From NCBI GenBank assembly GCA_910584285.1, contig CAJTYK010000005.1, positions 8,050 through 72,049 on the forward strand: DNA of 64,000 nucleotides, given 5' to 3'. The position numbers were made by a program, and so were the translations under genes. Below the pieces are notes generated by a model that saw only the letters and a program-made list of their open reading frames with translations, did no database searches and was not told where the DNA came from. Positions within the stretch are counted from its first letter, which is position 1. Each line of letters starts with the position of its first letter. The stretch is from an uncultured Oscillospiraceae bacterium (GTDB lineage: Bacteria > Bacillota > Clostridia > Oscillospirales > Oscillospiraceae). Below, piece by piece: positions 51,738 through 60,035 of this stretch.

Positions 51738-52678
51738 CCCGCCGCCCCCCGCTCCAGCGCCCGGTGGGTGAGGATGGCCACCCCCAAGGCGTTGTCGGTG
51801 GCGTACTGGGGCTGGGCAAACACCGAGCCGCACTCCCGCTCCATGGCCGCCCGGATCTGCCGGTTGGAGGCCACCCCGCCGGAGCACAGCACCGGCAGGC
51901 CGGGCCATTTCTTCTGGGCCTCCCGGGTGGCCCGTACCAGCACATTCAGAATGGTGTCAATGGTAAACCGCGCGATGTTGGCGGACGTTTCGCCCTTCTC
52001 CGCCAGTTCCTTCACCTTGTTCTCCATACCGGACAGAGAGAAGGTCAGGCCGTTCAGCTTCACCCGGAAGAAGCTGGTATCATCCGCTTCGGGGTACAGC
52101 GCGTCCAGCGCCTTGCCCGCCGGGAAGGGCAGGCCCAGCAGCACCCCCGCCCGATCCACCAGCTGGCCCGCGGCGATGTCGCTGGTGCCGCCCACCACCT
52201 CAGCCCGGACGGTGTGGCCCTCCGGCTCCACCCGCAGCAGCTCGGTGGTGCCGCCGGACAGATGCCACGCCAGGTGGGGCTTGTCCAGCAGATCCTCCCG
52301 GCCCGCCGACCAGGCCGCAGCTGCCACATGCCCCTGCTGGTGGGAGCAGGGGCAGAAGGGCACGCCCAGGGCCGCCGCCAGGGCGCGCCCCTCCCCCTCG
52401 CCCACCAGGAAGCAGGGCATATAGGAGCCCTCCACCTCCCGGGGCCGGGTGGAGGCCCCCACCGCGGCGATCTGATCCAGGGCCCCCTCCCGGCGCAGCT
52501 GCTCCACCATCAGGTGCAGCCGCTTCACGTGCTGGAACAGCGCGTCGCTCTGCCGCAGGCCCAGGGCCCCCTCGGGCACCGTCAACAGCTTGCCCCGGTT
52601 CTCCGCCGTCCCGCCGCCGAACACCGCGGCGGAGGTGGTGTAATTGCTGGTGTCAAAGCCCAAGCACTGTATTCCCAT
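51734..52678 (-). CDS. Kae1/TsaD-like ASKHA protein (TsaD paralogue)
   Basis: A 314-residue protein of the Kae1/TsaD superfamily. CLGFDTSNYTTSAAV at the start resembles the TsaD ATP loop, SHQQGH (about 114-119) keeps the HxxxH iron site, and LSGGTTELL and CSGGVASN match later motifs. True TsaD begins GIETSCDET, so this is a paralogue rather than the t6A enzyme itself. Its role is unknown. ATG 52678 with GGGGTGAG upstream is chosen over GTG 52687. It sits between nusB and xseA. Confidence 0.8.
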   Translation of the reverse strand: MGIQCLGFDTSNYTTSAAVFGGGTAENRGKLLTVPEGALGLRQSDALFQHVKRLHLMVEQLRREGALDQIAAVGASTRPREVEGSYMPCFLVGEGEGRALAAALGVPFCPCSHQQGHVAAAAWSAGREDLLDKPHLAWHLSGGTTELLRVEPEGHTVRAEVVGGTSDIAAGQLVDRAGVLLGLPFPAGKALDALYPEADDTSFFRVKLNGLTFSLSGMENKVKELAEKGETSANIARFTIDTILNVLVRATREAQKKWPGLPVLCSGGVASNRQIRAAMERECGSVFAQPQYATDNALGVAILTHRALERGAAG

Positions 52679-52683
52679 GCCGC

Positions 52684-53139
52684 TCACCCCTGCTCCGGCA
52701 GCTCGGAGCGCACAAAGGAGCCCAGAATGCCGTTGATAAACTTCACCACGTCGTCATCCAGGTACTTTTTTCCGATCTCCACCGCCTCGTTGATGGCCAC
52801 CTTGTTGGGCACATCGGGCATATACAGGATCTCGAACATCGTCACCCGCATGATGGCAGAGGCCACCCGGTCAATCCGGGAGAACCGCCACCCCTTGGCG
52901 TATTTCTCAATGTAGCCGTCCAGCTCGGCCCCGTGGCCGCCCACCCCCCGGGTCAGCCGGGTAATGTAGGCCAGCTCCCCTTCCCCGGGAAATTCGGCGT
53001 ACAGCGGCTCGTCCTTGGCCCGCAGGGCAAAGGACTCCGGGGTCAACTCCCGGGCCAGCAGCTCCTCCGCGCTCTCACTGGAGAAGGCCAGCATAAAGGC
53101 GAGGTGGACGGCGATCTCACGGGCGGTACTTCTGTTCAT
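52684..53139 (-). CDS. nusB: Transcription antitermination factor NusB
   Basis: A 151-residue RNA-binding protein that acts with NusE in rRNA antitermination. STAREIAVHLAFMLAFS at residues 4-20, RIDRVASAIMRVTMFEILY (about 84-102) and PNKVAINEAVEIGKKY are family segments. ATG 53139 has AAAGGATGA upstream; the longer open frame is antisense to asp23. It likely has its own promoter (53219-53247). Confidence 0.93.
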   Translation of the reverse strand: MNRSTAREIAVHLAFMLAFSSESAEELLARELTPESFALRAKDEPLYAEFPGEGELAYITRLTRGVGGHGAELDGYIEKYAKGWRFSRIDRVASAIMRVTMFEILYMPDVPNKVAINEAVEIGKKYLDDDVVKFINGILGSFVRSELPEQG

Positions 53140-53218
53140 GGGGCTATCATCCTTTCCCGGCGGAGCCCGCCGGAGTTTCTCTCTATGGGCATAACACACC
53201 ATTGTATATATCCAATAT

Positions 53219-53247
53219 ATTATACACGCCGCCGGCCAAAAAGAAAA
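53219..53247 (-). promoter_or_regulatory. Probable promoter of nusB
   Basis: On the minus strand a perfect TATAAT (53219-53224) has a weak TTTTCT (53242-53247) 17 bp upstream. Confidence 0.5.
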
Positions 53248-53281
53248 CCCCTTTTTTCCGCCTCCGGAAAAGAGAGGGAAA

Positions 53282-53308
53282 AGAGCCGGACCACACCGGT
53301 CCGGCTCT
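53282..53308 (-). terminator. Terminator after asp23
   Basis: AGAGCCGGACC (53282-53292) and GGTCCGGCTCT (53298-53308) form a perfect 11-bp stem; TTTTCC follows on the minus strand. Confidence 0.8.
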
Positions 53309-53321
53309 GGGGAACATCCCG

Positions 53322-53690
53322 TTATTTCTGGAAGGTCACGCCCACCACAGCTACATTGACGCAGGCCACGCTCAGCCCGCTGGTGTTTTCCACCGCACTG
53401 AACACCGCGTCCTGCACCGCCCGGGCCACATCGGTGACCACATAGCCGTACCGCACCAGGATGGACAGCTCCACGGTCACCTTCTCCTCCTCTACCCACA
53501 GGCGCACCCCGCGGGTCAGGGCCTTACGGTTGGCCGTGGCGGCCCCGTCGCTGCTCAGGCCGGAGCCCAGACAGCTTACGCCCTCCACCTCTACCGCGGC
53601 CGCCGCCGCGATGACGGCCAGCACCTCCTCAGATATGCTGACGCTGCCCAGCTCGCTCTCGTGGGAGATATATTCCCTGCCTTCGGCCAT
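53322..53690 (-). CDS. Asp23/Gls24 family protein
   Basis: A 122-residue Asp23 protein: ISEEVLAVIAAAAAVEVEGV at residues 19-38 and VRYGYVVTDVARAVQDAV near 80-97 are the family core. Members are membrane-associated stress or wall proteins, and one always lies between spoIIIA and nusB in clostridia. ATG 53690 has AAGGAG upstream, and a promoter sits at 53724-53752. Its exact role is unknown. Confidence 0.9.
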   Translation of the reverse strand: MAEGREYISHESELGSVSISEEVLAVIAAAAAVEVEGVSCLGSGLSSDGAATANRKALTRGVRLWVEEEKVTVELSILVRYGYVVTDVARAVQDAVFSAVENTSGLSVACVNVAVVGVTFQK

Positions 53691-53723
53691 GACGCCTCAC
53701 GCTCCTTTTTCCAAGCTGAGGGT

Positions 53724-53752
53724 ATTATATCACCCTGGCGGCAAAATTACAA
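53724..53752 (-). promoter_or_regulatory. Promoter of asp23
   Basis: On the minus strand TTGTAA (53747-53752) and TATAAT (53724-53729) are 17 bp apart. Confidence 0.75.
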
Positions 53753-53783
53753 TCCCGATTTTTCGCGGGGTCGCGCTTCCTCT

Positions 53784-54398
53784 TTACGGCTCCGCCTCGA
53801 TGATAGTCACCTTGGTGGGGGTCAGACCGGTCTCCTCCATGACGATCTCGGCGATCTTGGCGATGTCCGTCTCATTCAGGCCCTCGGCGGTGGAGGACAC
53901 CACCACGCTGGCACTGTCCTCATTGATGAAGCACACGCAGTCGCCGTAGCCCTTGGCAGTCACCAGGTTCTCTACCTTGGCCTCGGACAGGGTGAGGGCG
54001 GCCATCGCCTGGATGGACGCGTTGGCCTCGTCCAGCATCGTCTGCTGGGCGTTCTCATCGGCGGCGGCCTGCTGGAGCAGCTCCAGGGCGCTGTCCCGGG
54101 CCTGCTGCCGGTTCAGCCGGGCGGACGCGAAATAACCTGTGGATGTCGTGCTCCCCGGCTCCTGGCTGGGGGAGGCGCTGGGATCGGCGCTGGCCTGGGC
54201 GCCGGGGTTTGTCTCCCCGGGCTTGCCGGCGGTGCCTTTGCCGCCCTCCTCTCCGTTGACCAGGGTCGTCTGGCCCAGCAGCTTACCGTCCTTGCCGCCG
54301 TCCGCCGACTCCTTGCTGTACGACCAGTTGAGGTACACCGCCGCCCCCACGAACAGGACGATGGCCACAACCACCGCGTTACGTTTCCACACACTCAT
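53784..54398 (-). CDS. spoIIIAH: Stage III sporulation protein AH
   Basis: A 204-residue protein with one N-terminal membrane helix (residues 7-23, AVVVAIVLFVGAAVYLNW) and, after a low-complexity linker, a YscJ/FliF-like ring domain (about 115-204). In other spore formers SpoIIIAH forms the mother-cell ring of the feeding channel and binds SpoIIQ across the intermembrane space. ATG 54398 has GGAGGG upstream. It is the last gene of the operon. Confidence 0.9.
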   Translation of the reverse strand: MSVWKRNAVVVAIVLFVGAAVYLNWSYSKESADGGKDGKLLGQTTLVNGEEGGKGTAGKPGETNPGAQASADPSASPSQEPGSTTSTGYFASARLNRQQARDSALELLQQAAADENAQQTMLDEANASIQAMAALTLSEAKVENLVTAKGYGDCVCFINEDSASVVVSSTAEGLNETDIAKIAEIVMEETGLTPTKVTIIEAEP

Positions 54399-54444
54399 TG
54401 CTCTGCCCTCCACATTAAATTTTGTTCCACGCGAATGATAGCTT

Positions 54445-54966
54445 CTACCCCGCGCCCTTGCAGACCGTGACCCGATCCGCCCCAAGTCCCGTGAGGGACG
54501 ACACCGCCTGGGTCAGCAGCAGCCGGATCTCCGCGCTGTCCCCGCCCTGGCACACCACCAGCGCCCCCTGGAAAGTGGGATAGTTCCGGCTGAGCAGCAC
54601 CGCCTCCTGGCTCCCGCCGGAATTCACCAGCACCGTCTCCTCCTCCACGCTGCTGCCCCGGTCGGTGACGGAGGTGGTGCGGTCGGAGGCCAGCACCTGC
54701 TCCATGCCGCTCTTGACCGTCAAAGTCACTGTCACCTGCCCCGCCCCCTCCACCTGGGACAGGGTGCGGGACAGCTTCTCCTCCAGGGCCTCCAGGTCGA
54801 AGTCCTCCCGGGCCTCTGCCTGGGCGCCTCCGTCCGGTTCCCGTCTGCCATCCCCCGTGGGCCACAGCAGCAGAAGAATCCCGGCGGCGATGACAAGCAG
54901 CACATATTTGTACTGGTTCAGCAGCTTCCACACCGCCCCGGGCTGGGGCTTCCACTGGAGCTTCAT
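54445..54966 (-). CDS. spoIIIAG: Stage III sporulation protein AG
   Basis: A 173-residue protein with a membrane helix near 20-38 (YVLLVIAAGILLLLWP) and a ring-forming domain after about residue 60 (LEEKLSRTLSQVEGAGQVTV). It forms a large ring in the SpoIIIA-SpoIIQ channel. ATG 54966 overlaps the spoIIIAF stop by 4 nt. The gap to spoIIIAH is 46 bp. Confidence 0.92.
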   Translation of the reverse strand: MKLQWKPQPGAVWKLLNQYKYVLLVIAAGILLLLWPTGDGRREPDGGAQAEAREDFDLEALEEKLSRTLSQVEGAGQVTVTLTVKSGMEQVLASDRTTSVTDRGSSVEEETVLVNSGGSQEAVLLSRNYPTFQGALVVCQGGDSAEIRLLLTQAVSSLTGLGADRVTVCKGAG

Positions 54967-55451
54967 GGCAGTTCCTCCTCAAAGTGCTGCCGCTGGGGAG
55001 GGATACCCAGGTCGTCCTCCAGCAGGCGGCTGAGCGCCGCCCGCTTCTCCTCTGTCCAGACGCCCCGGGCGGTGACCTCCCAAGGGCAGGGCACGCCGTT
55101 TTCGTCATTGGAACAGGTCACCTCCGCCTGACAGAGGATGCCCAGCTCCTCCGCCTTGTCCACAATATATGCGGCGGTGTTGTCCTCTATGATGGTTTGA
55201 TACAGCAAATTGCTTTTTTCCGCCAGACCTTCCTCATAGCTTTGGGACGCGGCCCGGTACTCCTCCGCCGCCCGGGCGATGAGCCCGCTGTCCAGCCGGA
55301 GCAGCGGCCCCACCGCCGCCAGCAGCAGAGCCAGCCCCCCCGCCAGGCGGCACACCTTTTTCACGCTGCCCTTGGGGGCCAGCCCCTCCGCCGCCGCCAG
55401 CACCAGGGCGGTGCAGGCCACCCCCAACAGCCACTGCCGCAGGGCCGTCAT
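54963..55451 (-). CDS. spoIIIAF: Stage III sporulation protein AF
   Basis: A 162-residue protein with two membrane helices within about residues 5-50 (LGVACTALVLAAAEGLAP and AGGLALLLAAVGPLL) and a C-terminal ring-building-like domain. ATG 55451 overlaps the spoIIIAE stop as ATGA; the longer frame is a shadow. Assigned by features and its place in the operon. Confidence 0.88.
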   Translation of the reverse strand: MTALRQWLLGVACTALVLAAAEGLAPKGSVKKVCRLAGGLALLLAAVGPLLRLDSGLIARAAEEYRAASQSYEEGLAEKSNLLYQTIIEDNTAAYIVDKAEELGILCQAEVTCSNDENGVPCPWEVTARGVWTEEKRAALSRLLEDDLGIPPQRQHFEEELP

Positions 55452-56551
55452 AGGGCGGCCACCGACACGCAGGACACCAGCGCGATGAGCAGCAGCAGGC
55501 AGCACGCCCCCGTCATGCCCAGTACCAGCCCGAAGGCGCTCCCCAGCCGATCCACCAGGGCGCACACCGGCCCGTCCCCCAGGGCGGCGGCCAGGGCCGC
55601 CGTCAGCTTATAGGCCAGATAGTGCACCGAGAGCTGCAAGAGGGGAATCAGGCAGATCCCCAGAATGGTCACCATACCGAACACTCCCACCGTCCCCTTC
55701 AATACCCCTGCCGACGCCAGCACCGTCTCCGCCGCGTCGGACAAAATCCCGCCCACCACTGGGATGGCCCCGGATATGGCCAGCTTAGCCGCCTTTACCG
55801 TGGCAGCGTCCGCCGTCCCCGCCACCACCCCGCTGGCCGTCAGGTAACCCACAAAGGCCATAGTCACCGCTGTCAGCACCGTGGTCACCGTCCATTTCAG
55901 CAGATCCGCCAGCCGCTTCAGCCTGTCCTCCCCCACCGCCGCCTGGGCCACCGACGCGGCGATGTAACCGTACAGCAGAGGCACCAGCAGACCGTTGATC
56001 AGGTTCACCAGCAGATCGGAAAAGAGGGCCGCCGCCAGCTGCCGGGCCGCCGCCCCGGTGATGGCCCCGGTGGCCGCCGTTACCGCCGCCGCCGCGGGCA
56101 GGAGCACGTTGGCAAAGGAGGTCATTTTGGCGATGGCCCCCGTGCCCATGCCCAGCAGGGCGTTCACGTCCGCCACCGCCACCGCCGTCACCGCCAGCGT
56201 CCCCGCCAGGGACACCGAGCGGGCGGCCGTTCCCCCCGCGCCCTCCTGTACCGTCTCCGCCAGTCCGCAGAACAGCAGGATCATTAGGATCAGCACCCCT
56301 GAGCGCACCGCCCGCCGGAGGATGCCCCCCAGCTCCCGGGTGCCGGTGTCCACCAGCGCCTCCAGCCCGTCGTCCAGGGCCGCGCCGTACTCCGCCGTCC
56401 CCCCCTGCTCCGCTGCGGCCCGCTCCAGCTCGTCCAGGCCGAAGTCCTCCTCCTGGATGATTCGAGCCTCCCCGATGCTTGATGCCCGGGCCGGCAGGCA
56501 CAGCAGGGCCAGCAGCAGGGGGAGCAGTGCTAACAGCAGTTTTCCCTTCAT
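55448..56551 (-). CDS. spoIIIAE: Stage III sporulation protein AE
   Basis: A 367-residue multi-span membrane protein with an N-terminal signal sequence (LLLALLPLLLALLCLPARA, residues 4-22) and several helices from about 85 onward. It is the largest membrane component of the channel and resembles transporter-like proteins. ATG 56551 lies 14 nt after the spoIIIAD stop with no clear ribosome site other than a GGGGG run. Confidence 0.92.
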   Translation of the reverse strand: MKGKLLLALLPLLLALLCLPARASSIGEARIIQEEDFGLDELERAAAEQGGTAEYGAALDDGLEALVDTGTRELGGILRRAVRSGVLILMILLFCGLAETVQEGAGGTAARSVSLAGTLAVTAVAVADVNALLGMGTGAIAKMTSFANVLLPAAAAVTAATGAITGAAARQLAAALFSDLLVNLINGLLVPLLYGYIAASVAQAAVGEDRLKRLADLLKWTVTTVLTAVTMAFVGYLTASGVVAGTADAATVKAAKLAISGAIPVVGGILSDAAETVLASAGVLKGTVGVFGMVTILGICLIPLLQLSVHYLAYKLTAALAAALGDGPVCALVDRLGSAFGLVLGMTGACCLLLLIALVSCVSVAAL

Positions 56552-56564
56552 CCCGCCGCCCCCC

Positions 56565-56951
56565 TCAGATCAGCCCCGCGAGGGTGTCCACCACCGCCGT
56601 CATCAGCGGCAGCACCGCCACCAGGGCCAGGGCCGTCCCCGCCAGCTCCACCGCCGAGGCCAGCCCCCCCTCCCCCGCGTCCCGGCAGAAGTCGGAGGAC
56701 AGCCGGGTGACGATGGCCACACCCGCCGTCTTTACCACCGGCCCCACCACCTGGGGGGACAGCCCCCCGGCCTCCATCAGCTTGTCCATCAGCTCCGTCA
56801 CCGCCTGGAGGGCCCCGGAGCAGTACAGCAGAATCACCGCCCCGGCGCATATGCCCAGAACCAGCCCCAGCTCCGGGGCCTGCTTGCGCACCACCATCGC
56901 GCACACCGCCGCGGCGATGGCCGCCGCCGCTACCTTTACAATGTCGCTCAC
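56565..56951 (-). CDS. spoIIIAD: Stage III sporulation protein AD
   Basis: A 128-residue membrane protein with four predicted helices and the KQAPELGLVLGICAGAVIL segment at residues 23-41 typical of SpoIIIAD. GTG 56951 overlaps the spoIIIAC stop as GTGA. Confidence 0.92.
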   Translation of the reverse strand: MSDIVKVAAAAIAAAVCAMVVRKQAPELGLVLGICAGAVILLYCSGALQAVTELMDKLMEAGGLSPQVVGPVVKTAGVAIVTRLSSDFCRDAGEGGLASAVELAGTALALVAVLPLMTAVVDTLAGLI

Positions 56952-57142
56952 AGCCCGAACAGGTTCTTCACCAGGTCGAACAGGTCGCTGATCTCCTGCA
57001 CTACGATCATGAGCACCACCACCAGCGCCACCAGGGTGGTCATAGTAGCCATCTCGTCCCGACCGGAGCGGGTCAGCACCTGGTTGAGCACCGACACCAG
57101 AATACCGATGGCGGCGATTTTGAAAATCAGATCCACGTTCAC
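56948..57142 (-). CDS. spoIIIAC: Stage III sporulation protein AC
   Basis: A 64-residue protein with two helices (residues 3-20 and 37-49): MNVDLIFKIAAIGILVSVLN and GRDEMATMTTLVALVVVLMI. GTG 57142 is chosen because AAGGAGG lies 7 nt before it; a longer frame is only the antisense-like extension over spoIIIAB. Related to SpoIIIAD and to small type III export components. Confidence 0.93.
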   Translation of the reverse strand: MNVDLIFKIAAIGILVSVLNQVLTRSGRDEMATMTTLVALVVVLMIVVQEISDLFDLVKNLFGL

Positions 57143-57159
57143 ATTGACTCCTCCTTGGT

Positions 57160-57672
57160 TCAAATCAGCAGGATGGTGAGGAATAGCCCCGCCGTCACCC
57201 CCAGCACGCCGTACACCCGGCCCAGCCGCCGCCGCTCCTCCTCCGCCTGTTCCTGCCGCCGGACCAGCCCAGCCACCACGTCCTCCACAGCCTGCCGCTG
57301 GCTGTCCCCGTCGTACCGGCCCAGTATGGGGCCCAGTTGCTCCACCAGCGCCCGATCCTCCCGATCCAGCACCAGGTGGCATCGATCCAGCCCCTCCTGC
57401 CACAGCGACCGAAAGGGCGCGCCGTCCAGCGTCTCCGCGCCCTGGGCGCAGAAAGTGAAGAACCGGGCGGCCCGTCCGTGGACACCCGCCGCCGCCGTCT
57501 CCAGCGCCTCCGGCAGCGGAGACAACCGCCAGCCCAGCTCCCGCTGGAGGATATCCAGCCCCGCCGACAGCTCCCGCAGATCCCGCACCCGGCCATCCAG
57601 CCGGCCCACCGCCCCCAGGCCCAAAGCCCCGCAGCCCGCCACCAGCAGGCACGCCCCCGCCGCCCGGATCAC
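57160..57672 (-). CDS. spoIIIAB: Stage III sporulation protein AB
   Basis: A 170-residue protein with helices at both ends (residues 5-22 and about 152-170) and a helical core: RVRDLRELSAGLDILQRELGW cut near 28-48 and FRSLWQEGLD later are SpoIIIAB features; the fold resembles type II secretion GspF. GTG 57672 overlaps the spoIIIAA stop as GTGA. Confidence 0.9.
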   Translation of the reverse strand: MIRAAGACLLVAGCGALGLGAVGRLDGRVRDLRELSAGLDILQRELGWRLSPLPEALETAAAGVHGRAARFFTFCAQGAETLDGAPFRSLWQEGLDRCHLVLDREDRALVEQLGPILGRYDGDSQRQAVEDVVAGLVRRQEQAEEERRRLGRVYGVLGVTAGLFLTILLI

Positions 57673-58571
57673 GGCAGAGCCTCCACCCGGGCTGTCCGCC
57701 GTCCGTCCCGGCGCTCCAGCACCACCAGCCGCCGGAACACCCCCGCCGACAGCAACGCCCGGTACACCGGCCTGCGGCGGAGATCCTCCGGCCCACCGCC
57801 GTGGGCTGTGGCCAGCAGCGCCGTGCCGCAGCCCGCCGCCTCTGTCACCGCCCGCACATCGGCGGGGTCGGTGATCTCGTCCACCGCTACCGCCTGGGGG
57901 TTCATCCCTCGAATGAGCATGGACAGCCCCTCCGCCTTGGAACAGCCGTCCAGCACATCGGTGTGGCGGCCCACGTAGAGCTGGGGCTCCCCCCGCCACA
58001 GAGCGGCGATCTCCCCGCGCTCGTCCGCCACCCCAACACGAAGGGGCGCGCTCCCCTCCCCGTCAGACAAGCCCCGCACCAGCTCCCGCAGCAGGGTGGT
58101 CTTGCCCGCCCCCGGCGGGGCCAGTATGAGGGTACTGACGAAGGTCCCGCCCTCCTTGAGCTGAGGCAACAGCACTCCAGCCTGTCCCACCACCGGGCGG
58201 GCCACCCGGACGGACAGGGAAGACAGCTCCCGCAGGGTGACGATCCCGCCGTCCCGGCGCACCACCGAGCCGCACAGCCCTACCCGGTGCCCGCCCCGCA
58301 GGGTGACAAAGCCCTGCCGCACCCGATCCAGCGCCGTGTGGGCCGAGGACTGGGTGGCGTTCTCCAGCACCTGGCGCAGCTCCTCCTCCCCAATTGGGGG
58401 CGTGTCCGTGTCCACTTCGCCCTCCGACAGCAGGGCCGTCATGGGAAAGCCCCGGCGAAGGCGCACCTCCTCCAGCGCGGAAAGCCTGTCCGCACCCAGC
58501 CCCCGCAGGCCCGCCCGCAGAGGCTCCGGTAGCACCGCCGCCGCCTGCTCCCAGGGATATCGCTTGTCCAT
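57669..58571 (-). CDS. spoIIIAA: Stage III sporulation protein AA (ATPase)
   Basis: A 300-residue secretion-type ATPase that powers the mother cell-to-forespore channel. APPGAGKTTLLREL (about 150-163) is the Walker A, and AVDEITDPADV near 233-243 the Walker B. HRVGLCGSVV precedes it. ATG 58571 has GGCGGTGA upstream. It heads the eight-gene operon and has a sigma-E-type promoter at 58598-58628. Confidence 0.95.
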   Translation of the reverse strand: MDKRYPWEQAAAVLPEPLRAGLRGLGADRLSALEEVRLRRGFPMTALLSEGEVDTDTPPIGEEELRQVLENATQSSAHTALDRVRQGFVTLRGGHRVGLCGSVVRRDGGIVTLRELSSLSVRVARPVVGQAGVLLPQLKEGGTFVSTLILAPPGAGKTTLLRELVRGLSDGEGSAPLRVGVADERGEIAALWRGEPQLYVGRHTDVLDGCSKAEGLSMLIRGMNPQAVAVDEITDPADVRAVTEAAGCGTALLATAHGGGPEDLRRRPVYRALLSAGVFRRLVVLERRDGRRTARVEALP

Positions 58572-58597
58572 AAAGTCACCGCCTTACTTGCTACCCC

Positions 58598-58628
58598 ATT
58601 TCTATGAGGGCGTGTCCCACGATATGAC
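58598..58628 (-). promoter_or_regulatory. Sigma-E-type promoter of spoIIIAA-AH
   Basis: On the minus strand GTCATATC (58621-58628), a 14-bp spacer, then CATAGAAAT (58598-58606), about 27 nt before the start codon. Confidence 0.8.
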
Positions 58629-58682
58629 CGGGTTGGAAAATTTTCAGGCGCGGGTCGATTTTTAGCCCATTTGGGCATGAAA

Positions 58683-58741
58683 AAACCGGCCCATCTTTGA
58701 CAAGGAAAATCACTTTCCCCTTGCTTCCAATGAGCCGGTTT
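58683..58741 (-). terminator. Terminator after dapL
   Basis: AAACCGGC (58683-58690) and GCCGGTTT (58734-58741) with an inner CAAGG/CCTTG stem; on the minus strand a run of T follows. Confidence 0.8.
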
Positions 58742-58758
58742 GCTTTGTTTTTTTGTTG

Positions 58759-59976
58759 TTACAGGACGGACACAATCCGCCGGACGGCCTCCCGGGTGGC
58801 GTCCGCGTCCCCGAAGGCGGTGACCCGGACATAGCCCTCCCCGCTGGGGCCGAAGCCCGCCCCGGGGGTAGTCACCACGCAGGCCCGTTTCAGCAGCACA
58901 TCAAAGAAGTCCCAGGAGGGGGCATTGTTGGGCGTCTTCACCCACAGGTAGGGGGCGTTTACCCCGCCGTATACCGTCAGCCCTGCGGCGGACAGGCCGT
59001 CCCGGATCACTTGGGCGTTCTTTAAATAGTAGTCAATGGCCGCCTTGGTCTGGGCCTTGCCCTGGGGGGACAGGGCCGCCTCCGCCGCCCGCTGGATGAC
59101 GTAAGGCACGCCGTTGAATTTGCTCCCCTGGCGGCGGTTCCACAGATCCCGCAGGGATACGCCGTCCCGCTCCAGCGCTCTGGGTATCACCGTATAGGCG
59201 CAGCGGTTGCCGGTGAACCCAGCGGACTTGGAAAAAGAGCGGAACTCAATGGCGCAGGTCTTGGCCCCCTCCACCTCAAAGATGCTGTGGGGGATGCCCT
59301 CCTCCCGGATGAACGCCTCATAGGCGGAGTCGAACAGGATCACGCTGCCGTGGGCGTTGGCGTAGTCCACCCACGCCTTGAGCTGCTCAACGGTGGCCGC
59401 CGTTCCGGTGGGGTTGTTGGGGGAGCAGATGTAGATCAGATCCGGCGCCTTGCCCGCGGGCAGGTCGGGGAAAAAGCCGTTTTCCGCTGTGCAGGGCAGG
59501 TAGACAAGCTCCGTCCACCGCTCCCCGTCAAAGTCCCCGGCGCGGCCCGCCATGGCGTTGGTATCCACGTAGACGGGATAGACCGGGTCGCACACCGCCA
59601 CCACGTTGTCCACCGAGAAGATGTCGCCGATGCTGCCGCAGTCGCTCTTGGCCCCGTCGGACACAAAGATCTCGTCGTCCGCGATGTCCACCCCCCGGGC
59701 CTGATAGTCGTCCCGGATGGCGAAGCGCAGGAAATCATAGGCGCAGCAGGTCTCCTCACAGTAGCCCCGGAAGGTCTCCTTGACGCCCATCTCCCGAGAC
59801 GCCCTCACCATAGCCTCCACCACCACAGGGGCCAGGGGCTGGGTCACGTCGCCGATGCCCAGGCGGATCAGGGGCAGGGGCGGGTTCTGGGCGGAAAAGG
59901 CCCGCACCCGACGGCCGATCTCAGGGAACAGGTATCCCCCGGGAAGTTTTTTGAAATTCTGGTTGATGCGGGCCAT
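58759..59976 (-). CDS. dapL: LL-diaminopimelate aminotransferase
   Basis: A 405-residue PLP aminotransferase that makes LL-diaminopimelate directly from tetrahydrodipicolinate, bypassing succinylated or acetylated intermediates. YLFPEIGRRV, RLGIGDVTQPL (about 38-48) and KETFRGY are DapL-type segments; ICSPNNPTG contacts the cofactor, and SFSKSAGFTGNRC (about 240) holds the Schiff-base lysine. ATG 59976 has AAGGAG 8 nt before it. dapF lies 60 bp upstream on the same strand and uses the product. Confidence 0.95.
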   Translation of the reverse strand: MARINQNFKKLPGGYLFPEIGRRVRAFSAQNPPLPLIRLGIGDVTQPLAPVVVEAMVRASREMGVKETFRGYCEETCCAYDFLRFAIRDDYQARGVDIADDEIFVSDGAKSDCGSIGDIFSVDNVVAVCDPVYPVYVDTNAMAGRAGDFDGERWTELVYLPCTAENGFFPDLPAGKAPDLIYICSPNNPTGTAATVEQLKAWVDYANAHGSVILFDSAYEAFIREEGIPHSIFEVEGAKTCAIEFRSFSKSAGFTGNRCAYTVIPRALERDGVSLRDLWNRRQGSKFNGVPYVIQRAAEAALSPQGKAQTKAAIDYYLKNAQVIRDGLSAAGLTVYGGVNAPYLWVKTPNNAPSWDFFDVLLKRACVVTTPGAGFGPSGEGYVRVTAFGDADATREAVRRIVSVL

Positions 59977-60035
59977 AGCGACCACTCCTTCACTTTATCT
60001 GGTTAAACCATTGTATCACAGGAAAAACGCCCCGG

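Noticed and set aside
50490..52424. 644-codon plus-strand frame
   Set aside because: It runs antisense to xseA and the Kae1-like gene, both with full family motifs; the product is rich in Pro, Gln and His with no domain.
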